From: Leptolinea sp964404415
GTDB taxonomy: Bacteria > Chloroflexota > Anaerolineae > Anaerolineales > Anaerolineaceae
NCBI GenBank assembly: GCA_964404415.1
Contig: CAYOKC010000006.1
Span: 1-50,138 of the forward strand
Length of the DNA: 50,138 bases
Direction of reading: 5' to 3'
Below the pieces are notes generated by a model. It searched no databases and was not told the DNA's origin. It saw only the letters and a list, made by a program, of their open reading frames with translations. The stretch's first letter is position 1, and each line of letters starts with the position of its first letter. This document shows, one piece after another, positions 16,925 to 25,528 of this stretch. A program made the translations under genes and the position numbers.

Positions 16925-17578
16925 ATGAAACCCTATAGAAAAGAATCTGTATTCATCGGTTTGTTTTTCCTGATCGCCATGGCAGGCAGCCTGGTTGGCG
17001 CAAGCTTGATCGAGCCGGTGGTCACTGCGCCTGATCCCATATCCGCCGCGGCTGGAAACCAGGGCTCTCTTTTAGCCGGCATCTTCCTTGAGCTAACATG
17101 TGCTTTATGCGTGGTAGGCGTGGCCATGTTCATGGCTCCTATATTGAAAAAAGCCAACCCAACTCTGGCTGCCGGTTACCTGGGCTTCAGGACTGTGGAA
17201 GCCGTTTTCTGCGCGCTGATCACCATCGCGCCGGCTTCATTGGTTGCGCTTTCAAAGATGCCGCTTTCAATCACCAACGCTTCGGCTGCTCAGACAGTCA
17301 TTCTCATCCGGTCGTTTTCTACCGGATTGCCTCTGGCATTTTTCTTCTGTCTGGGCGCCTATTGCCTGTACTCAGGGTTACTTCGTGGAAAACTATTGCC
17401 AAAATTCATTGGTGTTTGGGGTCTGATCGCGGTGACTTTGGTATTGGGGTTGAATATCTTAACCCAGTACTATCCACTGGAAATGACTGTCAATATGGTT
17501 CTGGCGCTTCCCATGATCCTGAATGAGATCTTCATGGGCCTGTGGTTGATCGTCAAAGGGTTCAATCAGAACGCGTAG
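16925..17578 (+). CDS. DUF4386 family membrane protein
   Basis: 217 aa, six membrane helices. FIGLFFLIAMAGSLVGASLIEPV at the N-terminus, TLAAGYLGFRTVEAVFCALITIAP in the middle and the C-terminal YYPLEMTVNMVLALPMILNEIFMGLWLIVKGF are typical of DUF4386. Function unknown. It is fourth in the operon begun at 15497 and followed within 36 bp by the MDR oxidoreductase. Confidence 0.82.
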   Translation: MKPYRKESVFIGLFFLIAMAGSLVGASLIEPVVTAPDPISAAAGNQGSLLAGIFLELTCALCVVGVAMFMAPILKKANPTLAAGYLGFRTVEAVFCALITIAPASLVALSKMPLSITNASAAQTVILIRSFSTGLPLAFFFCLGAYCLYSGLLRGKLLPKFIGVWGLIAVTLVLGLNILTQYYPLEMTVNMVLALPMILNEIFMGLWLIVKGFNQNA

Positions 17579-17613
17579 TTCAAGAAAGTTTTACTAGAAT
17601 AAGGCAGGAAAAA

Positions 17614-18606
17614 ATGAAAGCTGTGTATTTTGATCAATTTGGTTCACCCGATGTACTGTATATCAAAGAAGTTGACAGGCCCGTTCCCGCGAAAAATGAG
17701 GTGCTGGTGAAGGTAAAGGCAACATCGGTCAATTATGGGGACCTGGTCGCGCGCAATTTCAAGAACATTTCTCCGCGAGAATTCAATATGCCTGGATTGT
17801 TGTGGCTGATAACCCGTTTCGCTTTCGGCCTGAACAAACCGAATATCCACATTCTGGGCAGCGAGTTTTCCGGGATTGTTGAAATCGTTGGTAGCGAAGT
17901 GACCCGTCTCAAACCTGGCGACGAAGTCTTCGGTTATGTGGGTGAATCCATGGGCGCCTGCGCGGAATATGTACGCGTAAAAGAAGATTCAGCCATCGCC
18001 CTGAAACCAACCAACACTACATTTGAAGAAGCCGCGGTCATTCCGTACGGCGCTATTATGGCGCTATACCTGTTGCGCAAAGTGAACGTGAAGGCCGGGC
18101 AAAACGTGTTGATCATCGGCGCTTCCGGTAGGATCGGGTCAGCCGCCGTGCAGATCGCCCGTTCCCTGGGCGCGCGGGTGACCGGTGTGTGCGGAACCAA
18201 CCGGATCGATTACGTCAAGTCGTTGGGCGCGGAAAAAGTCATTGATTACACGCGTGAAGACTACACAAAAACCAGTGAGACCTACGACCTGATCTTTGAT
18301 GTGCTGGGCAGGGGAGATTTCCAAAAATGCCGGCGCATTCTTAATCCAGGTGGAATCCACTTCTGTGCCAGTTTCAAAATGAAGCAGATCATCACCATGA
18401 TGCTGACGTCACGCTCAGACAAAAGGATGATCTGCGGCATCGCGCCGGGAAGACTTCAGGATCTACTGGACGTCCGCCAGATGCTCGAAGAAGGAAGAAT
18501 CAAAGCCTTTCCCGCCCGTCAGTTTCCCATGGAGCAGGCGGCGAATGCCCACCGGTATGCCGAATCGGGAAGCCGGCAATATCACGCAGGAATAAGTATT
18601 TTATAA
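17614..18606 (+). CDS. Zinc-independent MDR oxidoreductase (quinone reductase-like)
   Basis: 330 aa medium-chain dehydrogenase/reductase. MKAVYFDQFGSPDVLYIKEV and VLVKVKATSVNYGDLVARNF form the catalytic GroES-like domain, and NVLIIGASGRIGSAAVQIARSLGARVTGV is the NAD(P)-binding Rossmann fold (family consensus GASGGVG). No structural-zinc cysteines are seen, which points to the quinone oxidoreductase/reticulon-4-interacting type. The true start is ATG 17614, after GGCAGGAAA; the longer frame runs into the preceding gene. Last gene of the operon, ending before a terminator. Substrate unknown. Confidence 0.9.
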   Translation: MKAVYFDQFGSPDVLYIKEVDRPVPAKNEVLVKVKATSVNYGDLVARNFKNISPREFNMPGLLWLITRFAFGLNKPNIHILGSEFSGIVEIVGSEVTRLKPGDEVFGYVGESMGACAEYVRVKEDSAIALKPTNTTFEEAAVIPYGAIMALYLLRKVNVKAGQNVLIIGASGRIGSAAVQIARSLGARVTGVCGTNRIDYVKSLGAEKVIDYTREDYTKTSETYDLIFDVLGRGDFQKCRRILNPGGIHFCASFKMKQIITMMLTSRSDKRMICGIAPGRLQDLLDVRQMLEEGRIKAFPARQFPMEQAANAHRYAESGSRQYHAGISIL

Positions 18607-18636
18607 GACATCTTCTCAAAACAGATAACGATCTGA

Positions 18637-18678
18637 AGGAAACCAGCCGCGTGGAATTACGCAACTGGTTTTCTTTTT
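18637..18678 (+). terminator. Intrinsic terminator after MDR operon
   Basis: GAAACCAGCCGCGT / ACGCAACTGGTTTTC imperfect stem with GGAATT loop followed by CTTTTT. It closes the five-gene operon before the sigma-factor gene. Confidence 0.75.
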
Positions 18679-18756
18679 ATGTCCGGTTTTTCCTCCATTT
18701 GCGGTTATATTCTTGAAGATGCATCTTCGAGCATTCCAAACATCGAAGGAGATTGA

Positions 18757-19329
18757 ATGTCTGAAACATTGTGGCTTGAACGGAACATGGAACGTTCCGT
18801 AGACGAGGATGCCCGGTTGGCGGCAGCAGCGCGGGATAACCCGGCCGCGTTCAAACCGGTCTACGACAGGTGGCTTCCCCGTGTGTACCGCTATTTTTAC
18901 TTTCGGGTCGGAAACGACAAAGACGCCGAAGATCTGACCTCGCAGGTATTCCTGCAGGTCTGCGAAGCCCTGCCCCGATACCGTACCTCGGCGCGGTTTT
19001 CCACCTGGCTGTTCACCATCGCCCACGCGCGCATGGTCGATTTCTACCGAAAGAAACGCCCGGAAATAGAACTGGAAAACGCGGCACAGCTTCCAGCCCC
19101 GGAGAACATGGCAGCCCGGTTTGACCGGCAGGAAGAATTCGATCAGGTTATGGGCCTGTTAAGAACATGCACCAGTGAAGAACAGGAATTGATCCGGCTT
19201 CGTTTTATCGCAGACCTGAATTACGCGGAAATCGGAGTGATCCTGCGCAAGCGGGAGGATGCCGTGCGCAAAGCTACAACACGGTTGATCCAACGGTTGC
19301 AGGCGCAAACGGAGGTGGATTGTGACTGA
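18757..19329 (+). CDS. ECF-type RNA polymerase sigma factor
   Basis: 190 aa. Region 2: AFKPVYDRWLPRVYRYFYFR, DAEDLTSQVFLQVCEALPRY and FSTWLFTIAHARMVDFYRKK; region 4: LRTCTSEEQELIRLRFIADLNYAEIGVILRKREDAVRKATTR. No extra domains, so a group IV sigma. Directs RNA polymerase to a dedicated promoter set, presumably including its own. It overlaps the next gene by eight bases, and that gene encodes a membrane protein with the features of its anti-sigma partner. Confidence 0.95.
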   Translation: MSETLWLERNMERSVDEDARLAAAARDNPAAFKPVYDRWLPRVYRYFYFRVGNDKDAEDLTSQVFLQVCEALPRYRTSARFSTWLFTIAHARMVDFYRKKRPEIELENAAQLPAPENMAARFDRQEEFDQVMGLLRTCTSEEQELIRLRFIADLNYAEIGVILRKREDAVRKATTRLIQRLQAQTEVDCD

Positions 19330-20728
19330 CGAGACGAAGGACCCCATGGAAAAATTGATCCGGGAGGCGGCCCGCTCTGTTGAACCCCGCCGTGAATTTA
19401 CAGATTCTCTCTGGGCGGATATGCAAACCGCCCGTAAGTCAAACAGGCAGCCAGGTAGTCAGATGCGTTTCACCCGCCCGGCCTGGGGATTGACGTTTGC
19501 CGCGCTGGCACTGGCAGTCACCTGTGCGGCGTACGGGCCCCAAAATGTGCTGGCAGCTGTGAAAAATCTGATCGGCTACATCCCGGGGATCGGGTTTGTG
19601 CAGCAGGATGAATCAACGCTGTACCTGGCCAGGCCGGTATCCGTCACCCAAAAAGGAGTGACCCTTACCGTGGAACAGGCTGTGGCGGATGTCAACGGAA
19701 TTGTGATTTCATATCACATGGACGGTCTTCCCGAACCCAATCAGGGTGAAATATACACCTGTGTGTATTCCGATAACCGGCTGCGTCTGCCGGACGGCAA
19801 AGAACGCCTGCCTGTTGGCGGCGGCATTTCAAGCAATGAAGCCCGCATTGAATTTGCTCCCCTGCCGGCCGGTGTGAAGCAGGTCACGCTGATCAGTCAT
19901 GGGGAGGCGGATTGCCCTGCCCCCATCGATTGGTCAGTCGATATTCCCCTTGGAACGGAAGCTCCGCAACCATCGCTGCCGGTGATGGATGTAACTCCGG
20001 TTAGCAGCCCATCTGAGATCAATTCGCCTGAGGCGCCAACCTCACAAAATACTGAGGCTGAATCTTCTATCAATGATCAAGTCCAATTGACAGTGGAGAA
20101 AACAGTACCCCTGGCTGAAGGCTGGCTGGTAACCGGGCATATCACATGGGATGACCCGGAAATTATGAACATGTACGTGCCCCCTGAGATGGTCAGCGTG
20201 ACGGATGCCGCGGGGAAAGATATACCGGTGGAACCGACTGACGCCGGATACAGTGACGGGGAATTCGGGTTCATCCTGAAACAAAAAGACATCAAGTCGC
20301 CTGTCAAATTGACCATCCGGAGTATTCTGGTCAACGGAATATTAGAAAATGGCCCGGAATTTAGCTTCAACACAAGCAGCGGGACTCAGCCCGGGCAGGA
20401 ATGGGTGATCGGTAAGACGCTGGACGTATTCGGAATGCTTGTTGATGTGGTGAAAGTCACCCCGGCCGTTTTTGACGATGGCTCAAAGGGATACACAGTC
20501 ACCTTGAGAATTCCGGAAGCTATTTCCAATATTGATATGCGGTATGTGACAAAAACCGCCGGATTGGGAAGTTTCGGCGAAGGGCGTCCACTCGCGGACC
20601 ATCAGTATGAAATAAAAATCGGTTTCCCGGGAGGGTTGCCGGAAGGTCAGCTTTCCTTTGCCATCTTCAATGTGCAATGGAACCTAACAGGGAACTGGGA
20701 AACGTCCTGGTCTATGCCGCCGAGGTAA
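19322..20728 (+). CDS. Probable membrane anti-sigma factor with large outer domain
   Basis: 468 aa, starting at GTG six bases after GGAGG. A short cytoplasmic segment (EKLIREAARSVEPRREFTDS) precedes one membrane helix (about residues 52-72). Outside are two beta-rich regions separated by a Pro/Ser/Glu linker (about 215-245): residues 90-210 and 250-460, in the style of DUF4179/DUF5643 proteins. No zinc-binding anti-sigma motif is seen. The overlap with the sigma gene and topology argue for signal-responsive control of the sigma factor; what it senses is unknown. Confidence 0.72.
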   Translation: MTDETKDPMEKLIREAARSVEPRREFTDSLWADMQTARKSNRQPGSQMRFTRPAWGLTFAALALAVTCAAYGPQNVLAAVKNLIGYIPGIGFVQQDESTLYLARPVSVTQKGVTLTVEQAVADVNGIVISYHMDGLPEPNQGEIYTCVYSDNRLRLPDGKERLPVGGGISSNEARIEFAPLPAGVKQVTLISHGEADCPAPIDWSVDIPLGTEAPQPSLPVMDVTPVSSPSEINSPEAPTSQNTEAESSINDQVQLTVEKTVPLAEGWLVTGHITWDDPEIMNMYVPPEMVSVTDAAGKDIPVEPTDAGYSDGEFGFILKQKDIKSPVKLTIRSILVNGILENGPEFSFNTSSGTQPGQEWVIGKTLDVFGMLVDVVKVTPAVFDDGSKGYTVTLRIPEAISNIDMRYVTKTAGLGSFGEGRPLADHQYEIKIGFPGGLPEGQLSFAIFNVQWNLTGNWETSWSMPPR

Positions 20729-20744
20729 TAGGAAACATACTATA

Positions 20745-20778
20745 AAAATAGCCCGGGGTTGAAACCCCGGGCTATTCA
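20745..20778. terminator. Bidirectional intrinsic terminator
   Basis: AATAGCCCGGGGTT / (A)ACCCCGGGCTATT strong GC stem between the convergent anti-sigma and membrane-protein genes. Confidence 0.88.
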
Positions 20779-20792
20779 ATACCTTCTCGCGG

Positions 20793-22175
20793 TCAGGCCG
20801 TTTCCACGGCTGTGAAAACTTCAGTTTTTTCAGCCACCGGATCACCGGTATTTGACGTACTCTGATACAGGGCGATCCCCAACAGGAAGCTGATGACAAT
20901 AGTCAGTTCTTCAAGCAGAACAGGAAATACCCATTGCGCATCCGAAAATATCATTGTTCCAAACATCATGGATGGGTAGAATTTCATGCTCAGGTGAACC
21001 AGAAGCGCCAGCATGATACAGGATATGATCACCTTCCGCTTTCCACCCTCCGATACCGTTCGGCTCATCCAGACCGGCGCGATGAACGTGAGCAAGGCGC
21101 GGTACAGCAGAACAGAAATGCTCATCACAACTAGCATCTGCGGGTTGTCGCCCAGATCCCATGAAGCACCCACCAGCATCACAGGAAGGTAATATCCCAC
21201 CAGAATGAAGATGGTGAAAAAGCCATGCCGGGGGATAAATAACGTACCCAGCATGATCAAGAGGAAAACTGACATACCATTGTATAGAACATACGACGCG
21301 TTGTTCTGAAGGAAGTCGAGAAGCCCTGTCTCACTCAACGCGGCAATTACCATCGGGATCTTTGCCCCCAGGGGACTGTGGTAGTACGCGTTTATGGCTT
21401 CCGGGCTGCCTCTGAACAGTTGATAGGGGATAGTTTCAAAAAGCAGTGGAATGTAATACCCCGCCTGTACCAGAACTGTCACAATAAACGTGGCAATCCA
21501 GAACTTGACGCTGCGCGTAAAAGGTTTTCTTTTTAAGTACAGGAAAGATAGAACAACACTGATCAAGGCAAATATTGCGGCCGGAATAAAGAGATTTGTT
21601 TCAATAATCCTGGCTGTTTGAAGAATCAGGTTAAGTACCGGATTGACGGCAAAAGCCTCCGGATGCAATATTATCATCTGATACCCAATCTCCTGAACCA
21701 GCCGGAATAACAATCCGAGCGGGATCAACCCCCAGATAGGGAATTTCCGGGTGACTGCCCAAACGATCACCACAGGAATGATCAGAAAGAATGCGGCACG
21801 GTAATACACGGCCAGGTACCATGGTAAACCATTCAATTGCGCGATCTGGCTGACCAGATAAACCAGACCCGGAAGCATCACCAGGAACACACCTTTCCAG
21901 GGCAACGGCGCGTTGGGTACCGGTTCCAACAATCCCCAGGCGGCTTTGGGTGACGTCAGATGCTCCACAACTGCGGAATACCCAATATCGGGTAATACCC
22001 GCAGCCAGAGCAGCAGCAATCCAAAGAAACCTTTCTCAGAATATGCCGCTTTGCATTGCGCCGAAAAAACCTGCCGCATAGACGCGGCATAATCGTCACG
22101 GTGGTCGCGAGGATACAACTTTATAAGCAGGTTGAAGAAACGGTTTGAGCCGTCCAGCCAGTGATTGGTTTTCAT
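20793..22175 (-). CDS. Polytopic membrane protein with permease-prefix-like N-terminus
   Basis: About 460 aa with eleven or so hydrophobic segments. The N-terminal 60 residues (LLIKLYPRDHRDDYAASMRQVF, then GLLLLWLRVLPDIGYSAVVEHL) resemble the prefix domain of ADOP-type permeases that sit beside PadR regulators. The remainder has no ABC permease signature I can name. The GTG at 22184 and ATG at 22175 are both possible starts; ATG fits AGGGTG better. The start is next to the PadR stop, so the two are co-translated; PadR is the expected regulator. Confidence 0.7.
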   Translation of the reverse strand: MKTNHWLDGSNRFFNLLIKLYPRDHRDDYAASMRQVFSAQCKAAYSEKGFFGLLLLWLRVLPDIGYSAVVEHLTSPKAAWGLLEPVPNAPLPWKGVFLVMLPGLVYLVSQIAQLNGLPWYLAVYYRAAFFLIIPVVIVWAVTRKFPIWGLIPLGLLFRLVQEIGYQMIILHPEAFAVNPVLNLILQTARIIETNLFIPAAIFALISVVLSFLYLKRKPFTRSVKFWIATFIVTVLVQAGYYIPLLFETIPYQLFRGSPEAINAYYHSPLGAKIPMVIAALSETGLLDFLQNNASYVLYNGMSVFLLIMLGTLFIPRHGFFTIFILVGYYLPVMLVGASWDLGDNPQMLVVMSISVLLYRALLTFIAPVWMSRTVSEGGKRKVIISCIMLALLVHLSMKFYPSMMFGTMIFSDAQWVFPVLLEELTIVISFLLGIALYQSTSNTGDPVAEKTEVFTAVETA

Positions 22176-22185
22176 TGGTTTCACC

Positions 22186-22536
22186 CTACCCGCACACCAG
22201 AACCTGCTTAACGCGGGCTACTTTAACGGCGTCATCCAGCCGGTTGCATTCTTCACTCAAAATAACCTGCCCGTTCGAACTAAGGCGATAGTAACGCCGG
22301 CGCTCGTCATCCATCGCGGGATCGGGGCGTTCATCCGATTCTTCGATCAACCCGGCGGCAAGCATGCGCTTGATGGACCCGTAGAGCGTGCCTGGCCCCA
22401 GCTTCATCTTTCCATTCGTTTGTTTTTCCACATCCTTCATGATGGAATAGCCGTGTTTTTCGCCATCAGCCAGCGCCATGAGGATATGGAATACGGCGGG
22501 TGTCAAAGGTTGATTTTGCGAAGTGGTCTCTGTCAT
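22186..22536 (-). CDS. PadR family transcriptional regulator
   Basis: 116 aa winged helix: PAVFHILMALADGEKHGYSIM, GKMKLGPGTLYGSIKRMLAAGLIEE, then DDERRRYYRLSSNGQVIL is the PadR signature, followed by a short C-terminal dimer helix. PadR proteins bind inverted repeats at their own promoter and commonly control a neighbouring transporter or membrane protein. AAGGA precedes the ATG. A promoter and palindrome lie upstream, and the gene is first of a two-gene unit with the membrane protein. Confidence 0.95.
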   Translation of the reverse strand: MTETTSQNQPLTPAVFHILMALADGEKHGYSIMKDVEKQTNGKMKLGPGTLYGSIKRMLAAGLIEESDERPDPAMDDERRRYYRLSSNGQVILSEECNRLDDAVKVARVKQVLVCG

Positions 22537-22566
22537 CTTGAAATTCCTTTCGTTGTATATCCATTA

Positions 22567-22614
22567 CGGATATATCCGTTATAGATATAGTATCTCAAAA
22601 GCCGCCATTGTCAA
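22567..22614 (-). promoter_or_regulatory. padR promoter and palindromic operator
   Basis: On the reverse strand TTGACA (22609-22614), a 16-bp spacer and TACTAT (22587-22592) form a promoter. Just downstream lies the perfect palindrome CGGATATATCCG (22567-22578), flanked by further ATATC/GATAT units, a probable PadR autoregulatory site near the transcription start. Confidence 0.65.
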
Positions 22615-22644
22615 ATAAGAGATTATTAATATTCAAATTGCCTA

Positions 22645-22699
22645 TTGACTGACGGTCAGTCATATAGTATTATATATGTACTTGACCGACGGTCGGTCA
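22645..22699 (+). promoter_or_regulatory. tetR promoter with two operators
   Basis: TTGACT (22645-22650), 17-bp spacer, TATTAT (22668-22673). Two perfect 8+1+8 palindromes of one family: TGACTGAC-G-GTCAGTCA (22646-22662) covers the -35 box, and TGACCGAC-G-GTCGGTCA (22683-22699) lies just past the -10 box. Centres are 37 bp apart. Both have the style of TetR binding sites. Confidence 0.8.
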
Positions 22700-22713
22700 G
22701 TAGAGGAGATATT

Positions 22714-23337
22714 ATGGTCAGAACAGTGAAAGATCCTGAAACACGCCGCGCGGAGATCATCACCGCAGCCCGCCGACTGTTCGGTTTGCGTGAATATGAA
22801 AAGACGACCATGCAAGACGTCATCGAAGATCTCGGCATCGCCAAGGGAACCATCTATTACTACTTCAAATCCAAGGAAGAACTGCTTGATGCCGTGATCA
22901 ACCAGATGGGTGACGAAATGGTGGAACGCATGCAATCCGCTCTGGATACCGGTAAAGGGAACGCGATCGAAATGTTCCAACAGTTGATCGCCGCCGGGAA
23001 CATCGCGGATGAGAACCCGGAGATCATGGAGCAGCTTCACAACCCGCGGAATGCCGGCATGCACGCCGCCATGATGGCGGTAGCCATCAAACATTCCGCC
23101 CCTCTCTTCGCGAAGGTTGTGGAACAGGGCTGCGCTGAAGGGCTCTTCACAACAGCCACCCCGCTGGAATCGTCAGAATTCATCCTGACGTCCATCCAAT
23201 TCCTGATGGATACCGGCATCTACCAGTGGTCGCAGGAAGACTTAATGCGGCGGGCCATGGCCCTGCCACGGATAATCGAAACAATGCTGGGTGCCAAACC
23301 CGGTTCTTTTAACTTCTTACTTCAGATGGGACAGTAA
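22714..23337 (+). CDS. TetR family regulator
   Basis: 207 aa. RRAEIITAARRLFGLREYEK, TTMQDVIEDLGIAKGTIYYYFKSKEELLDAVI is a textbook TetR DNA-binding domain. The C-terminal helical domain is of unknown ligand. AGAGGAGAT before the ATG at 22714 decides the start; the longer frame would run through the operator region. It heads an operon with the CPBP protease and MFS exporter (gaps of six and four bases), so it most likely represses drug or metabolite export in the absence of its ligand. Confidence 0.95.
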   Translation: MVRTVKDPETRRAEIITAARRLFGLREYEKTTMQDVIEDLGIAKGTIYYYFKSKEELLDAVINQMGDEMVERMQSALDTGKGNAIEMFQQLIAAGNIADENPEIMEQLHNPRNAGMHAAMMAVAIKHSAPLFAKVVEQGCAEGLFTTATPLESSEFILTSIQFLMDTGIYQWSQEDLMRRAMALPRIIETMLGAKPGSFNFLLQMGQ

Positions 23338-23343
23338 ATCAAA

Positions 23344-24162
23344 ATGGAAGCCAATCTTTTCAAACCAAAACGTTTTTTTGTGATCACCTACGTGATCACG
23401 TACATTTCATGGTTCATCAGCGCGTTTCTCAGCTACCAACCCTGGGGACAAAGCATGTTCTTCGTTTTCATGCTGCCCGGCCTGATCGCTCCTTTCTGTG
23501 TAGCCCTGTACATGATCCGTAAATCAGGTTCAGATGTACTGTGGAAAACCTTCAAAGATCGCCTGACCAACCTGCGCCTCATCAACCCGATGACCTTTTT
23601 CCCATCGCTTCTTATCACACCGGCCGCCATTCTGATCGCCGCGGGTATCTCCATCGCGCTGGGCGGTGACCCTGCCCAGCTCCAGTTCGCAGAAGGCTTC
23701 TCCTTCACCATCGGTATGGTCCCCACGCTGATCGTTCTGATCCTGGCGGCTACATTCGAAGAACTGGGGTGGCGGAGTTACGCCATGGATAGTTTGCACT
23801 CCCGTTATGAATACTTCACGGCTTCATTAATATTCGGCCTGCTCTGGTCCGGGTGGCACATCCCGATGTTCTTTATCAACGGAACGTACCAGAACGAGAT
23901 CGTTCTGCAGAACATCTGGTACGGCATCAACTTCCTGGTATCCATCGTTCCCCTTGCCTTCATCATTAGTTGGATCTGCAAGACCAACCGTGGAAGCATC
24001 ACAGCCGCCGTTATCCTTCACTTCTTTATCAATCTGGCGCAGGAATCACTGCAAATCACTCAGGCAACCAAATGCATCGAAACGGGCATCCTGGTGATCT
24101 TCGCCGCCATCATTATTCTATTGAATAAATCCGTATTCTTTGACGGTAAAAAAGGACAGTAA
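23344..24162 (+). CDS. CPBP family intramembrane metalloprotease
   Basis: 272 aa with about eight membrane helices. The catalytic motifs of the CPBP (Rce1/Abi) family are present: FEELGWRSYAMD (Glu-Glu pair and Arg), WSGWHIPMFFING (His) and AAVILHFFINLAQE (His and Asn). Bacterial members are membrane proteases of mostly unknown substrate. It sits between TetR and an MFS exporter in one operon, so it may process or support a small secreted product or peptide; that is speculation. Confidence 0.9.
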   Translation: MEANLFKPKRFFVITYVITYISWFISAFLSYQPWGQSMFFVFMLPGLIAPFCVALYMIRKSGSDVLWKTFKDRLTNLRLINPMTFFPSLLITPAAILIAAGISIALGGDPAQLQFAEGFSFTIGMVPTLIVLILAATFEELGWRSYAMDSLHSRYEYFTASLIFGLLWSGWHIPMFFINGTYQNEIVLQNIWYGINFLVSIVPLAFIISWICKTNRGSITAAVILHFFINLAQESLQITQATKCIETGILVIFAAIIILLNKSVFFDGKKGQ

Positions 24163-24166
24163 TCCA

Positions 24167-25450
24167 ATGACTGACACAACTTCTCAACAAAACCCGATGG
24201 CCCGGGTTATGGGCCTGCGTGACTTCCGCCTGCTGTTTGCCGGCGCCACCACGTCACTTCTTGGCGATCAGTTCACTCTGATCGCCACCCCCTGGCTGGT
24301 ACTCCAGTTAACCCATGATCCGCTGGCTCTGGGCACAGTGCTCGCGCTGCAGGGTATCCCGCGGGCGTTATTCATGTTGATCGGTGGGGCCATTACAGAC
24401 CGGATATCGCCGCGAAATGTGATGCTGACAGCAAGCATCATTCGCTTCTTCCTGACCGCTTGTATGGCTCTCATGGTCTTCACCGGAGCGGCGCAGATAT
24501 GGATGATCTATCTGTTCAGCCTGGCGTTCGGTATCGTGGCCGGGTTTGCCATCCCCGCTGAAAACAGTATCGTCCCCCGGCTTGTGGCGGAAGACGACCT
24601 TCAGGCTGGTAACTCGATCATTATGGGCATCACCCAGTTGGCAGGGTTTGTGGGGCCCACCATTGCCGGTATCCTGATCGGGAATTTTGCCGGATCGAAC
24701 ACAGGAATCGTCCTCGCGTTCGTGATTGACGCCGTAACATTCATCATTTCCTCTGTTACACTGGCAATGATCCGCACCCTGAAAACAGGCACCCAAACCG
24801 TTGAACAGGAAACCGTCTGGTCAGCCATCCTTACCGGCATCAAGTATCTTGTCAGTGACCGCGCCCTGCGGCTGGTCTTCATTGTCCTCATGTCGATCAA
24901 TTTCTTCCTGATGGGCCCTCTACTTGTGGGGATCCCGGTTCTGGCCAGCGAGCGGTTGGCGGAAGGCGCTGTGGCGTATGGTCTACTTCTCTCCGCGTTT
25001 GCCGGCGGGAATCTGGTAGGTATTCTGTGCGCGGGCGCTCTTCCCCGTCCCAACTCAGGACTGATGAAATTGATACTGGTTGCTTTTGTTGTTGCCTTCG
25101 GTCTGGGTGTCGTCTCCCTCGGTTTTGTGACAAACACCTGGGTTGACTTTGCTTCCATGGCGATCCTGGGTCTGGCAAACGGATATGTCTCGATCCTTAT
25201 GTTCACCTGGATGCAGATCCAGACTCCCAGAAATATGCTCGGCCGCATGATGAGCCTGATCACCTTCTCCAGTACCGGATTGGTACCGATTTCACAGGCA
25301 GTGGCAGGCCTTGTTAGTAAGTGGGACCTGACCAATATGTTTGTAATCGCCGGCGGGATAGTAGTGATTTTCGGGTTGGTGCTTTCCGCCCATCCGGACC
25401 TGCAATTGCTGGGTGCCAGTATCGCCGGTACACCTGTGGAAGCCGAATAG
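24167..25450 (+). CDS. MFS transporter (EntS-like exporter type)
   Basis: 427 aa, twelve membrane segments. GLRDFRLLFAGATTSLLGDQFTLIATPWLVLQL at the N-terminus, followed by GAITDRISPRNVML (motif A region) and FAIPAENSIVPRLVAEDDLQAGNSI are typical of the MFS_3 group of drug/siderophore exporters. The substrate is not evident. I start at ATG 24167, after AAGGACAG; the frame from 24140 lies in the previous gene. Third gene of the TetR operon, closed by a terminator. Confidence 0.92.
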   Translation: MTDTTSQQNPMARVMGLRDFRLLFAGATTSLLGDQFTLIATPWLVLQLTHDPLALGTVLALQGIPRALFMLIGGAITDRISPRNVMLTASIIRFFLTACMALMVFTGAAQIWMIYLFSLAFGIVAGFAIPAENSIVPRLVAEDDLQAGNSIIMGITQLAGFVGPTIAGILIGNFAGSNTGIVLAFVIDAVTFIISSVTLAMIRTLKTGTQTVEQETVWSAILTGIKYLVSDRALRLVFIVLMSINFFLMGPLLVGIPVLASERLAEGAVAYGLLLSAFAGGNLVGILCAGALPRPNSGLMKLILVAFVVAFGLGVVSLGFVTNTWVDFASMAILGLANGYVSILMFTWMQIQTPRNMLGRMMSLITFSSTGLVPISQAVAGLVSKWDLTNMFVIAGGIVVIFGLVLSAHPDLQLLGASIAGTPVEAE

Positions 25451-25467
25451 TATAGAAATAAGATCAT

Positions 25468-25504
25468 AGAAAAATGCCCCGGAGGATTCCCCGGGGCATT
25501 TTGT
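25468..25504. terminator. Bidirectional intrinsic terminator
   Basis: AAAATGCCCCGG / CCGGGGCATTTT stem with a short loop, flanked by A and T tracts, between the convergent MFS and sugar permease genes. Confidence 0.9.
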
Positions 25505-25528
25505 TGTTAAGCGATATGCTATCAGGTA

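Noticed and set aside
24601..25467. 288-aa reverse frame over the MFS gene
   Set aside because: Shadow frame; the forward strand encodes a clear MFS transporter.
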